Shown: piece after piece, positions 17,011-24,737 of the stretch | Position numbering within the stretch: position 1 is the first letter of the stretch | Layout: the number at the start of each line of letters is the position of its first letter | From: Brevibacillus brevis | GTDB lineage: Bacteria; Bacillota; Bacilli; Brevibacillales; Brevibacillaceae | NCBI RefSeq assembly: GCF_900637055.1 | Contig: NZ_LR134338.1 | Coordinates: 4,305,001-4,369,000, forward strand | DNA: 64,000 nt | Reading direction: 5' to 3' | The notes under the pieces: model-generated | The model's input: the letters and a program-made list of their open reading frames with translations, nothing else | Database searches by the model: none | What the model was told of the DNA's origin: nothing | Position numbers and translations under genes: made by a program

Positions 17011-18063
17011 TTACATCTGTATGGGATTGAGTTGAACTGGACGGCTCACTGGCTTGGTGAACTCGCCACTGGCTAGCGGTTTTCCTTCTACCAGCAGTTG
17101 CACTTGCTTGGCTCCTGTCGTCTCTGTCAATGACAAGACGAGCGATTGCAGGGCTTCTGGGCTCGCTTCCTTGCCATCGTCATACTTGAGGATGTCACTG
17201 CTCAAATTGACTGTCACCAAATCTTTTTCCTGCTTCACATTCAGAACACGTGTCGTACGCAGCAAGGAACTAAAGAGCTGTGATCCTTGTTTTGGTCCTT
17301 TGATCAACTCTTCGACAGTTGCCTTGGCGATGTCAGCCGTTTCAGGAACCAGACGAGTGACTGGGACATAATACGTACGTGTATCATCCAGCTGTCCTTG
17401 GAAATAAACCGTTACGCTGGAGGTATCCCCTGGTACCGCCCCATCGCCCAGTTCGAGATTGACTCCTTGATTTCGATCTAATAGCGTGATCGGTGTTTTG
17501 GCTGCTGGCATTTCCGTCAACGGCGTTCCGTTTACCCAAATTTGCACAGTCTTGACGCTGCTAAATTCCGTCAGCGCCCGAGTGACAGCATCGACAATTT
17601 TCTTCTCGTCTTTCTCCTCATACGTTTTGAAGTCTTTGGAAAAATCGACAGTAGCAACGCCGTTTTTGATGACAAGTCCTTTTACTTCTGTCCCTTTCGG
17701 CAAGACAGCGGAGAAGCCACCCTGGAGCATGCTCTCTACCGGACCACCTTTTACCATGTAGCTCAATACTTGTTTGGCAGGACCTTCTGATTTTGGAAGA
17801 GTCATCGAGACAGGAACGATATATCCGTTAGCATCCTGCAAGTACACCATTCTCTCTCCAGTCTCCTGAACAACCGGTTGTGCGCCTTCTTTTGCAGCAT
17901 CCGGGGATGGCGTGCCATTTGGTAAATCAACAGATACCTCTGACTGTGGCGGTGCATCAATACTAATTGTTTCCTTTTCCGGGCCAAAGAGACCGCAGCC
18001 CGACAAAAGCACTGCGCTAACCCCCAGCACGGCCGTCATTTTCCCGATGTGCCTTATCTTCAT
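17011..18063 (-). CDS. gerM: GerM-like spore germination lipoprotein with two GerMN domains
   Basis: 350 residues. A lipoprotein signal peptide ends in the lipobox LLSGC (Cys23). Two GerMN repeats follow, about 75-190 and 215-335, each with the YMVKGG or ELIKGP type helix and a VTVNLS or ATVDFS core strand. In B. subtilis GerM supports the engulfment-stage channel apparatus and cortex or germination. ATG 18063 has GGAGGAGG upstream; the extension to 18150 is not supported. It lies 96 bp downstream of racE, on the same strand, as in B. subtilis. Confidence 0.9.
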   Translation of the reverse strand: MKIRHIGKMTAVLGVSAVLLSGCGLFGPEKETISIDAPPQSEVSVDLPNGTPSPDAAKEGAQPVVQETGERMVYLQDANGYIVPVSMTLPKSEGPAKQVLSYMVKGGPVESMLQGGFSAVLPKGTEVKGLVIKNGVATVDFSKDFKTYEEKDEKKIVDAVTRALTEFSSVKTVQIWVNGTPLTEMPAAKTPITLLDRNQGVNLELGDGAVPGDTSSVTVYFQGQLDDTRTYYVPVTRLVPETADIAKATVEELIKGPKQGSQLFSSLLRTTRVLNVKQEKDLVTVNLSSDILKYDDGKEASPEALQSLVLSLTETTGAKQVQLLVEGKPLASGEFTKPVSRPVQLNPIQM

Positions 18064-18159
18064 TTCCCCAGCCTCCTCCACACACTTTGTACTACCATGT
18101 ATACGAGCTAGGCTTGGGTTTATGCGTTGAAAGTTTGTCTCGCCAGACAAGGTCTTCCA

Positions 18160-18972
18160 TCAGGGCTGGACGGATTTTTCCAATGAGTTGTGCTGGACGT
18201 TTACTTTGCAATCCAGCCACTCTTCTGCAATGGTCCGGAATGTGTGGGCGTCCCCACTCGTCACAAACAGATGTTCCGGGCGCTCTATTTGCTTGCTTTC
18301 GGCGTCCGTTGCAATTTGCAAGGACAATTCTCGCGCTGTCTCCTCTGCGGAGTTGATCAAGCGAACTCGATCTCCCATCACTTCCGAAATGACTGGTGCT
18401 AGCAATGGATAGTGTGTACAACCCAAAATTAACGTGTCCAAATCTTCGTGCAAGAACGGGGCGAGCGTTTCTTTTACGACTCTTCTTGCTTCCTCCGAGT
18501 TCGCCATGTGGCTCTCCACCAGTGGCACAAATGCGGGACAAGCCATGCCTGCGACGTACAGATCGGGTTGAATCCGCAAAAGTGCGCGTTCATACGCTTT
18601 GGTGCGAATGGTCGTTTCCGTCCCGATGACACCGATCCTTCCGTTCTTCGTCACTTGAACAGCTGCACGCGCCCCTGGTTCGATCACCCCGATGACGGGC
18701 AGTGGCAAATCCTCCATCGCTTCCTCCAGCACGACGGCAGTCGCAGTATTACAGGCGATCACCAGTGCTTTTAACGGTGTACGCATTACATAATCGATCA
18801 TTTGAAAGCTGTAGGCACGAATCTCTTCCGGCGATTTGGAGCCATACGGACAACGGGCATTATCGCCTACATAAACAATCCGTTCTTCGGGTAGCTGACG
18901 CATGACTTCCTTCGCAACAGTTAATCCTCCTACTCCTGAATCAATAACGGCAATCGCTCGTTCTCTACTCAT
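18160..18972 (-). CDS. racE: Glutamate racemase
   Basis: 270 residues. It converts L- to D-glutamate for peptidoglycan (and possibly poly-gamma-glutamate). The two catalytic cysteines are visible: Cys74 in ACNTAT and Cys185 in GCTHYP. The substrate segment AVIDSGVGGLTV is near the N-terminus. ATG 18972 (MSRERAIAVID) has GGGGAGA upstream; the longer in-frame extension lacks a site. It precedes gerM. Confidence 0.95.
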   Translation of the reverse strand: MSRERAIAVIDSGVGGLTVAKEVMRQLPEERIVYVGDNARCPYGSKSPEEIRAYSFQMIDYVMRTPLKALVIACNTATAVVLEEAMEDLPLPVIGVIEPGARAAVQVTKNGRIGVIGTETTIRTKAYERALLRIQPDLYVAGMACPAFVPLVESHMANSEEARRVVKETLAPFLHEDLDTLILGCTHYPLLAPVISEVMGDRVRLINSAEETARELSLQIATDAESKQIERPEHLFVTSGDAHTFRTIAEEWLDCKVNVQHNSLEKSVQP

Positions 18973-19142
18973 GCTAATGTGTCTCCCCTGTTGAAATGAA
19001 TATAGTACAGCATACCACTCAAACATTTGTGCTACTACCATATGCGGAGATGAAATTTCTTGTACTCCGCAAATGTCGCACCTTCTCTAGGCGCCTTTCA
19101 TAATGTGAGGAGAGATGATGTGCCCACGAGGAGGAGAATCTT

Positions 19143-20177
19143 TTGGTAGAAGAAGCCAAGAATTTGCTGGACTGGAGCCAATGGGGACGACAATGGATCG
19201 AGCATTTGCGAAGACATAAGACCCTCAACCGAGAACTCGAACGACATCTGCACAAATTCGAGGAAACGTTTACGCTGATCGGAAGGCAAGCATCGAAGCT
19301 CGATTCCACACAGGCAGGCGATGAGCTCCCTACTCTCATTACTCGCGCAGAACAGGTGCAGGAGCAATTCCATCACTTTTTACGACTGGCTCAGTTGAGT
19401 GAAGATGAGCATATGGAACAAGAAATGAGGGAATCTGCTCAGGAATCAATAAATGTACAGCCAGCCGTGGCGGAAGAAGTGCAAGTACCTGTTGTAGTAC
19501 CAGCACCCATTTCCTATCCCGGTGCACGTGAGCCAGTCCGTGCGGCACGCCCTGTGCCTGCCGGCCGACATACACTCCCCCCACTTCCTTATGCCTACAA
19601 CGCTTTGGAGCCGTACATCGATGAAGCTACCATGCAAATCCATCACAACAAACTGCACCAAAAGTATGTAGACGATCTCAATACAGCAGAGCGGAAACTA
19701 GCAGAAGCTCGAGAAAGTGGCAATTTCGAACTCATACGCCATTGGGAACGCGAGCTAGCCTTTAATGGGGCCGGCCATTACTTGCATACTATCTTTTGGC
19801 CAGCCATGAGTCCAAATGGGGGTGGCACGCCCTCTGGTGATCTCGCAGCGGCAATCAATCGGTATTTCGGTTCGTATAACGCTTTTAGGAGACAATTTAG
19901 CCAGGCGGCAGAAAAGGTAGAAGGTCCTGGGTGGGCGATCCTCGTTTGGTCTCCGCGAGCACATCATCTGGAGATTCTTACAGCCGAAAAGCACCAGAAC
20001 CTGTCACAATGGGATGTGATTCCGCTACTGGCTCTAGACGTATGGGAGCATGCCTATTTCCTGGGGTATCAAACCCAGCGAGACAAGTATGTAGAGAACT
20101 GGTGGAATATCGTCAACTGGCCCTATGTGGAAGAGCGATACGAGAAAGCACGAAAACTTCGCTGGGAGCCGTATTGA
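19143..20177 (+). CDS. Fe/Mn superoxide dismutase with N-terminal extension (SodF-like)
   Basis: 344 residues, against about 200 for a plain enzyme. The C-terminal SOD domain (about 143-344) has all four metal ligands: His167, His215, Asp299 and His303 (DVWEHAYF). The N-terminal about 105 residues are helical and charged. They are joined by a Pro/Val/Ala-rich linker (about 107-142). No signal peptide is seen. B. subtilis SodF shares the idea of an extended N-terminus. The TTG start follows GAGGAGGAG by 6 bases. It is divergent from racE and ends in its own terminator. The function of the extension is unknown. Confidence 0.9.
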   Translation: MVEEAKNLLDWSQWGRQWIEHLRRHKTLNRELERHLHKFEETFTLIGRQASKLDSTQAGDELPTLITRAEQVQEQFHHFLRLAQLSEDEHMEQEMRESAQESINVQPAVAEEVQVPVVVPAPISYPGAREPVRAARPVPAGRHTLPPLPYAYNALEPYIDEATMQIHHNKLHQKYVDDLNTAERKLAEARESGNFELIRHWERELAFNGAGHYLHTIFWPAMSPNGGGTPSGDLAAAINRYFGSYNAFRRQFSQAAEKVEGPGWAILVWSPRAHHLEILTAEKHQNLSQWDVIPLLALDVWEHAYFLGYQTQRDKYVENWWNIVNWPYVEERYEKARKLRWEPY

Positions 20178-20201
20178 CTTGTACCCTCCCTTCAGTGACA
20201 A

Positions 20202-20245
20202 ACCCCCTCGTCATCCCAAATGGCAGGAATGAGAGGGGTGTTTTT
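20202..20245 (+). terminator. Rho-independent terminator after the superoxide dismutase gene
   Basis: Imperfect stem ACCCCCTCGTCATCC / GGAATGAGAGGGGTG with a 9-base loop, followed by TTTTT on the plus strand. It separates this gene from the convergent cyclophilin gene. Confidence 0.85.
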
Positions 20246-20256
20246 GCTGGCAAAAC

Positions 20257-21363
20257 TTATTCGTTATACGGGACAAATTCGATCTTTTGCACCTTGATCG
20301 GATTTTGGATGGGCTTCGCATTCTCATCTGTTTTCTGGGCAGCGATCTTGTCTACGACTTCCATCCCGGCAAAAACATGACCAAAAACAGTGTGGCGATT
20401 GTCGAGGTAAGCTCGTCCGCCAATTTCTTTATACTTCGCTTCTGCGTTCAACGGCAGCGCTGACAAATCGAGGTACTCCTGATCTACCTTGGGGCTTTGT
20501 ACAATGTAGAAATGGGTGCTGTTCGTATTTGGTCCAGCGTTCCCCATACTGAGCGCTCCTCTGAAGTTGAACAGATCCCGGCTAAACTCGTCCTCAAACG
20601 ACTCGCCGTAAATACTCGGCAGCTCCTTGCCATCCGGCCCTTTCAAATCTCCCGCTTGAATCATGAAATCGTTGATCACACGGTGAAAAATCATATTGTT
20701 GTACTGCCCTTTTTTCGCGAGTGTTTTAAAGTTTTCCACTGCTTTTGGAGCTTTGCTTGGGAACAGTCTCAGCTTGATCACACCGGCATCAGTCGTGATC
20801 ACGCATATTTCTTCCCCTTTGCGCGGCTTCTCCAGCTGAATCAGCTTTACATCTGACACATCGATGCCAGAGTCCTGCCAAAGGACGCCCCACGCCTTCC
20901 AGTTCACCGGGTCCGTCCCGAGTCTGGCCAAGCCAAGATAATCCGTTTTTTCAATGGCTTTGTTATCTGCGGTATACCCCACGTATTTGAATTTCACAAT
21001 CGCGCGGTAGTTATTGTAAGCGTCCTCCTTCGTGACGGTGTACAGCTTGTCTACTTTTGCTTCGATCACCTTAATGTTTTTGTATTGCGCCAATCCTTCC
21101 ACGTAGGTTTTCATCGCAAAATTCGTCAAGGAGTCATCTGCTACCAGCTTTGCTACCTCAGCAGGATTGGACCGCTGCTTCACCAAGGACGCGATGAAAT
21201 CATTCACTTCCTGCTTATCTCCCCCATGTGGACGGAACTGGTTGACCTGAACTTCGTTACGATAATCATGAATAGCGTTTGCAGCAGCATGTTGGACAAA
21301 AGTCGGACTCAGTAACGGGATCGCAATACTTGCAACGACTGCCAGAGAAACGAGTTTTTTCAT
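20257..21363 (-). CDS. Exported cyclophilin-type peptidyl-prolyl cis-trans isomerase with N-terminal domain
   Basis: 368 residues. A signal peptide (MKKLVSLAVVASIAIPLLSP) is followed by a roughly 140-residue N-terminal domain. That domain carries a YxxTKEDAYNNYRAIVKFKYVG segment like the NTF2-type accessory domains of exported Firmicutes proteins. The C-terminal cyclophilin domain (about 190-365) has NMIFHRVINDFMIQAGD, FRGALSMGNAGPNTNSTHFYI and HTVFGHVFAGMEVVDKI. It should assist folding of secreted proteins or act at the membrane. ATG 21363 is used; the GTG 15 bases upstream overlaps the purine-rich site. It is convergent with the superoxide dismutase gene. Confidence 0.88.
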   Translation of the reverse strand: MKKLVSLAVVASIAIPLLSPTFVQHAAANAIHDYRNEVQVNQFRPHGGDKQEVNDFIASLVKQRSNPAEVAKLVADDSLTNFAMKTYVEGLAQYKNIKVIEAKVDKLYTVTKEDAYNNYRAIVKFKYVGYTADNKAIEKTDYLGLARLGTDPVNWKAWGVLWQDSGIDVSDVKLIQLEKPRKGEEICVITTDAGVIKLRLFPSKAPKAVENFKTLAKKGQYNNMIFHRVINDFMIQAGDLKGPDGKELPSIYGESFEDEFSRDLFNFRGALSMGNAGPNTNSTHFYIVQSPKVDQEYLDLSALPLNAEAKYKEIGGRAYLDNRHTVFGHVFAGMEVVDKIAAQKTDENAKPIQNPIKVQKIEFVPYNE

Positions 21364-21604
21364 TCTTTCCGCCCCCACTAATTAGAAGATTGTTCCATAA
21401 AAACAGTATATCTTAATCTTTGAATCGATGCCTGAAATATTTTAAAAATTCCGCCAAATCAAGCGAGTCAATCTCATTTTTTCCCATAAAATCTCTTGCG
21501 TCTTTTTGCGTCCCTCCCCCGTCTAACCCGTGTAAACTTCATGAAGCTACAACAAAAAACAATCAATCATTACGTCCATATGCCATATAAGGGAGAGACA
21601 CACC

Positions 21605-22354
21605 ATGAACAAAAAAACCATTACTGTATTTGCTGCTTCTATTTTGACTTGCTCTGTTTTTGCCGGAGCTCTCAGCACTACTTGGGCTAACCAAACTCCT
21701 CCCCCAGTAACCACGCAGCAAGAAACAAAAGCAAACGAAGCAGCCAAGCAGAATATGTTCCGTAATATCAAACGAGCGGAGCCTGCTCTCCTGTACACCT
21801 TAAAAGGAGAAGCAAGTGTTTTTGAAGGAACGTACCAATACGCCGTCAAGCAAGGAAAGCATGTCGTGGCAAAAGGATACGGCACAGCTTCAAAAGGTGG
21901 CCCGGAATGGGGAACTTTTGCGCAAACGATTACGATTCCAGCAAGCGAGCTGATCGAAAACGAGCCATTGATACTCGAGATCTTTGAAATTAACCAAGAG
22001 AACGGCGAAGTCATCAACAAGCTTTCCATTCCATTAGATAGCTCCGATCAAGTAACAAACAACAAAGTATTTCGGAACCTGAAGCTTGCGGCACCGTCTG
22101 TCGTGTATACCGTATCCGGTGAAGCTAACGTTTTCGAAGGTACCTATCAGTATGCCGTACAGCAAAACGGTAAAATTGTAGCAGAAGGCTTTGGTACGGC
22201 ATCGAAGGGCGGCCCAGAATGGGGAGCCTTCACGCAAAAAATCTCCATCCCAACTAGCAAACTAGCTAGCAACCAACCTTTGACGCTGGAGCTGTTTGAA
22301 ATCGATCAAGAAAGCGGCGAAATGAAGAATAAAATGGTGCTTCCATTGAAGTAA
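21605..22354 (+). CDS. Exported protein with two tandem Gmad2-like immunoglobulin-fold domains
   Basis: 249 residues. A cleavable signal peptide (about 1-28, ending near WANQ) is followed by two near-identical repeats, about 50-143 and 155-249. Both contain FRNxK, VFEGTYQYAV, GTASKGGPEWG and an LxLExFEIxQExGE segment. The pattern matches Gmad2 domains of spore germination and surface proteins. The function is unknown. The ATG follows GGGAGAG by about 8 bases. A terminator separates it from an ECF sigma gene 100 bp downstream, and this proximity suggests a possible regulatory or sensory link. Confidence 0.8.
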   Translation: MNKKTITVFAASILTCSVFAGALSTTWANQTPPPVTTQQETKANEAAKQNMFRNIKRAEPALLYTLKGEASVFEGTYQYAVKQGKHVVAKGYGTASKGGPEWGTFAQTITIPASELIENEPLILEIFEINQENGEVINKLSIPLDSSDQVTNNKVFRNLKLAAPSVVYTVSGEANVFEGTYQYAVQQNGKIVAEGFGTASKGGPEWGAFTQKISIPTSKLASNQPLTLELFEIDQESGEMKNKMVLPLK

Positions 22355-22373
22355 GGATAGAAGGATCTACGCT

Positions 22374-22406
22374 CCCGCAGTGTCTCTATCGCTGCGGGAT
22401 TATTTT
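22374..22406 (+). terminator. Rho-independent terminator after the Gmad2 gene
   Basis: Perfect 7-bp GC-rich stem CCCGCAG / CTGCGGG with an 11-base loop followed by ATTATTTTC. It leaves about 50 bases before the sigma factor start. Confidence 0.75.
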
Positions 22407-22457
22407 CAAAAAGAAAGGAAGAACCTAACATATTCGGTAAGGAGGGTGTGCAGCATC

Positions 22458-22976
22458 GTGAATCAAACTGAACTGGCGCAAAGAGCCATTTCCGGTGATG
22501 AAGACAGCTTTACTCTTCTGATCCAAGAGAGTAGAGAAAAAATATATCGCATGGCTTTTACTTATGTACGAAACAAGGAAGACGCGTTGGAAATTGTGCA
22601 GGAGACCGTATACCGTGCCTTTATCTCCGTACACAAATTGAAGCAGCCGCAATATTTTCAAACATGGCTGACCAAAATCGCCGTCAACTGCTCCTTGGAT
22701 CACATACGCAAAGCAAAAAAAGTCGTTTATATGGATAAAGAACATGAAGGCAGCTACGAGCAGAAACCGCGGGAAGATGCCATCGACTTGCATGATGCCT
22801 TGGACCAACTCGATGAAAAATCCAGAACGGTTATTATGCTGAGATATTTCGAAGACATGCCCATCAAGGACATTGCCGATGTGCTAGACATACCCCTCAG
22901 TTCCGTAAAGTCGATCATTTACCGTGGACTGGAGAAATTGAAAGTGAACATTGGGGAGCGTGAATCTCTTGGATAA
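22458..22976 (+). CDS. ECF-type RNA polymerase sigma factor
   Basis: 172 residues with only regions 2 and 4. Region 2 spans about 10-90 (RMAFTYVRNKEDALEIVQET, QTWLTKIAVN). Region 4 spans about 110-165 (LDEKSRTVIMLRYFEDMPIKDIADVL, then SSVKSIIYRGLEKLK). Sequence and partner place it with Bacillales ECF factors paired with DUF4179 anti-sigma proteins. The GTG start is preceded by AAGGAGGGTG; the upstream in-frame extension lacks a site. The following gene overlaps by 8 bases. Confidence 0.9.
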   Translation: MNQTELAQRAISGDEDSFTLLIQESREKIYRMAFTYVRNKEDALEIVQETVYRAFISVHKLKQPQYFQTWLTKIAVNCSLDHIRKAKKVVYMDKEHEGSYEQKPREDAIDLHDALDQLDEKSRTVIMLRYFEDMPIKDIADVLDIPLSSVKSIIYRGLEKLKVNIGERESLG

Positions 22977-23901
22977 AAAGCTGGACGATTACAGACAAGC
23001 CTATCACGATATTGAAATTCCCGAAGAGTTGGCGACAGTCACCGAGCAAGCCATCGAACGTGGGAAGCTTCATCGTAAACGTGCGAAAGCAAGAATGCGT
23101 TGGTTAAAGCACGCTGGCGTAAGCACAGCCGCTGTCTTTGTTCTTTTTACCGTCAGCGTAAACACGATGCCCGCCTTTGCAAGTGCTTTGGAAAACGTTC
23201 CTGGTCTGGGCAAGCTGGTGAAAATTTTGCAATTCAATAAAGGCAGTGCAGGCGGCGGTACTCCTCAGGATGCCGTAGATGTCAGCTTCATTACGGTACA
23301 GAAGCAAGGAGACCGTGAAAACATCATCTTGAACTTTACCCAGGATAATGAGGTACAGCAGAACGCCAGCTCCTTCCACGTGAGTTTTACGGAATATCCG
23401 AATACGATGTCGTTTGCTGTTGGTGGTGCGAGAAGATTTTCGGCTGTCAAAGATTTCGAGACATTGAAGCAAAGCCCGTATATCGAAGATGCTTATGAGA
23501 TCATTTCGTTGGACGATTCTCTCGTGCGGTTTCATGTGACCTTTAAGGAAGCGATTGCTTATGAGGTGAAAGAGTATAAGGAACCGGCGCAGGTTCTGAT
23601 TACGATTTCTCCAAAAGAAGTGTCGCCAGAAAAGCAGCAGCCTGTGTACTCGGTGCGCACTGCTTCTGTGCCGTATGGAGAGACGCTCGGGGCTATGGAG
23701 GAATCTCTCTTGGTCGCGGACCATATGCGGGTTTTGAAGGACAAGCAAGGTGGATACTTTGTCGAAGCCGCGTATTATCGGACGGAAGCGGAGGCTCAGG
23801 AGAAAATGAAGCAGTTGAAGGATGAGTTTGGGGTGGTAGAGCCGTTGTTTGTGGAGAAGAGAGAGTATTTGGAGGTGCCTGAGGAGATTGTGGCGAGGTA
23901 G
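22969..23901 (+). CDS. Membrane anti-sigma factor (DUF4179-type)
   Basis: 310 residues. A short cytoplasmic N-terminus (1-50, positively charged before the membrane) should bind the sigma factor. One transmembrane helix follows (about 46-68, GVSTAAVFVLFTVSVNTMPAFA). A DUF4179-like extracytoplasmic region and a C-terminal SPOR-like segment (FVEAAYYRTEAEAQEKMKQLKDEFG) complete it. The TTG at 22969 overlaps the sigma stop codon and has GGGGAG 10 bases upstream; the GTG at 22960 is too close to that site. It is predicted to hold the ECF factor inactive until an envelope signal arrives. Confidence 0.82.
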   Translation: MDKKLDDYRQAYHDIEIPEELATVTEQAIERGKLHRKRAKARMRWLKHAGVSTAAVFVLFTVSVNTMPAFASALENVPGLGKLVKILQFNKGSAGGGTPQDAVDVSFITVQKQGDRENIILNFTQDNEVQQNASSFHVSFTEYPNTMSFAVGGARRFSAVKDFETLKQSPYIEDAYEIISLDDSLVRFHVTFKEAIAYEVKEYKEPAQVLITISPKEVSPEKQQPVYSVRTASVPYGETLGAMEESLLVADHMRVLKDKQGGYFVEAAYYRTEAEAQEKMKQLKDEFGVVEPLFVEKREYLEVPEEIVAR

Positions 23902-24033
23902 GGTTCCCCTCCCCTTCCCCTCCGATCAATCGTCAGATTATTCTGGGAGGATAGAAAAGCTGTGAACATGATAGGAAAGTTCCTACAGACTCTATATAAT
24001 AAGCTCTCAAGAGCGCTCTTTTCTGTTTTTTAG

Positions 24034-24296
24034 TTTGAATCGGGCTTTATTGGCTTGATGGAACGAAAATCGAAATGCTGTTCGTTGCTCCTGAATACCA
24101 CGGAAAAGGGGTTGGCAGCAGATTACTTAAACATGCGGAACGCAAGTATGGCCCTAATCTGAAAGTAGATGTCAACGAACAAAACGAAGGGGCTCACGCT
24201 TTCTACAAACGATATGGATTTGTGCAAACAGGACGATCTGAACTGGATGGTTCGGGAAGGCCGTTTCCTTTGCTTCATTTAGAATTACAACGTTAA
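24034..24296 (+). pseudogene. Remnant of a GNAT acetyltransferase (frameshifted and 5'-truncated)
   Basis: The open part from ATG 24075 encodes 73 residues with the acetyl-CoA-binding motif APEYHGKGVGSRLL and the C-terminal NEGAHAFYKRYGFVQTGR strand typical of YjaB-like GNAT enzymes. Codons just upstream read as family-like sequence only if split between frames: SGFIGL in one frame (24040-24057) and DGTKIEML in the next (from 24057). This implies loss of one base near 24055-24057. A TAG at 24031 closes the upstream frame, and the N-terminal half of the domain is missing. It is probably non-functional. Confidence 0.7.
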
Positions 24297-24304
24297 TTTT
24301 TCAT

Positions 24305-24362
24305 TTTTCAAAAAACAAGACTGTCTCCTGTAGTAGAATTCTCTACTTACGAGACAGTCTTG
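24305..24362 (-). terminator. Strong Rho-independent terminator after the Cys-rich peptide gene
   Basis: Perfect 12-bp outer stem (CAAGACTGTCTC / GAGACAGTCTTG at 24316-24327 and 24351-24362) with an additional inner stem, followed leftward by TTTTTTG. It lies 22 bases after the stop codon of the 32-residue peptide and closes the whole leftward accessory operon. Confidence 0.93.
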
Positions 24363-24384
24363 CTCTACTTATTTGCCTGAAAAA

Positions 24385-24483
24385 CTACCAAGGGCATTCA
24401 CACAAAGGGCCATTTCTTACGCATCCTTTTTGGCATCCTGCAAACGCACTTGCTCCGAGTTTTTGGAGTAATTTTTTGAACAT
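24385..24483 (-). CDS. 32-residue four-cysteine peptide, candidate secreted bacteriocin or signal precursor
   Basis: The ATG at 24483 has GAGGTG 6 bases upstream (24490-24495) and the frame closes at a TAG before a strong terminator, so it looks like a real gene. The first half (MFKKLLQKLGASAFAG) is basic and amphipathic and could act as a leader. The second half holds all four cysteines at 17, 21, 28 and 30 (C-x3-C-x6-C-x-C) and ends in Pro-Trp. It is last in an operon with a CGHC redoxin, an ABC exporter and a MauE-type protein, which fits export and disulfide formation. No lanthionine, radical-SAM or glycosyltransferase gene is adjacent. I do not recognise the peptide. Confidence 0.7.
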   Translation of the reverse strand: MFKKLLQKLGASAFAGCQKGCVRNGPLCECPW

Positions 24484-24525
24484 GTCTATCACCTCAATCT
24501 TTCCATAAAATGTATTTACAGGAAT

Positions 24526-24554
24526 ATAATACAATACTTATATAGAAATTGAAA
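24526..24554 (-). promoter_or_regulatory. Possible internal promoter for the Cys-rich peptide gene
   Basis: Minus-strand TATTAT (24526-24531) with a weak TTTCAA -35 (24549-24554) at 17-bp spacing, about 45 bases before the peptide ATG. An alternative TATATA lies at 24539-24544. The region is very AT-rich and also contains the palindrome TGAAATTTCA near the preceding stop. A separate promoter would allow higher peptide output than the rest of the operon. Confidence 0.3.
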
Positions 24555-24569
24555 GTGTTTTCTGAAATT

Positions 24570-24737
24570 TCAAGAAGTAATATTTTTGTCGCTTCTTCTA
24601 CTATTCTCTTCTGCTGCTTCCATTTTGTTAATGAACGTCCCGAGTACCTTTAATACTTGAAACAAGACGACCAAAATCGCGATGACCGTCACCCATAATA
24701 CTCCGAACCCAATCATCCAACCTGTAGACATGTTCAT
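24570..24737 (-). CDS. Single-pass membrane microprotein
   Basis: 55 codons from the ATG that overlaps the MauE-like stop (ATGA), or 53 from the second ATG (24731). One hydrophobic helix (about residues 8-30, GFGVLWVTVIAILVVLFQVL) is followed by a charged cytoplasmic-type tail rich in Glu, Lys, Arg and Ser. Overlapping stop and start codons indicate translational coupling. Its place directly before the Cys-rich peptide gene would suit an immunity or export-accessory role; this is inference from context only. I recognise no family. Confidence 0.6.
   Translation of the reverse strand: MNMSTGWMIGFGVLWVTVIAILVVLFQVLKVLGTFINKMEAAEENSRRSDKNITS

Noticed and set aside
24385..24483. Agr-type cyclic autoinducing peptide
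   Set aside because: No AgrB-like protease or histidine kinase is nearby, and the four cysteines do not fit a single thiolactone peptide.
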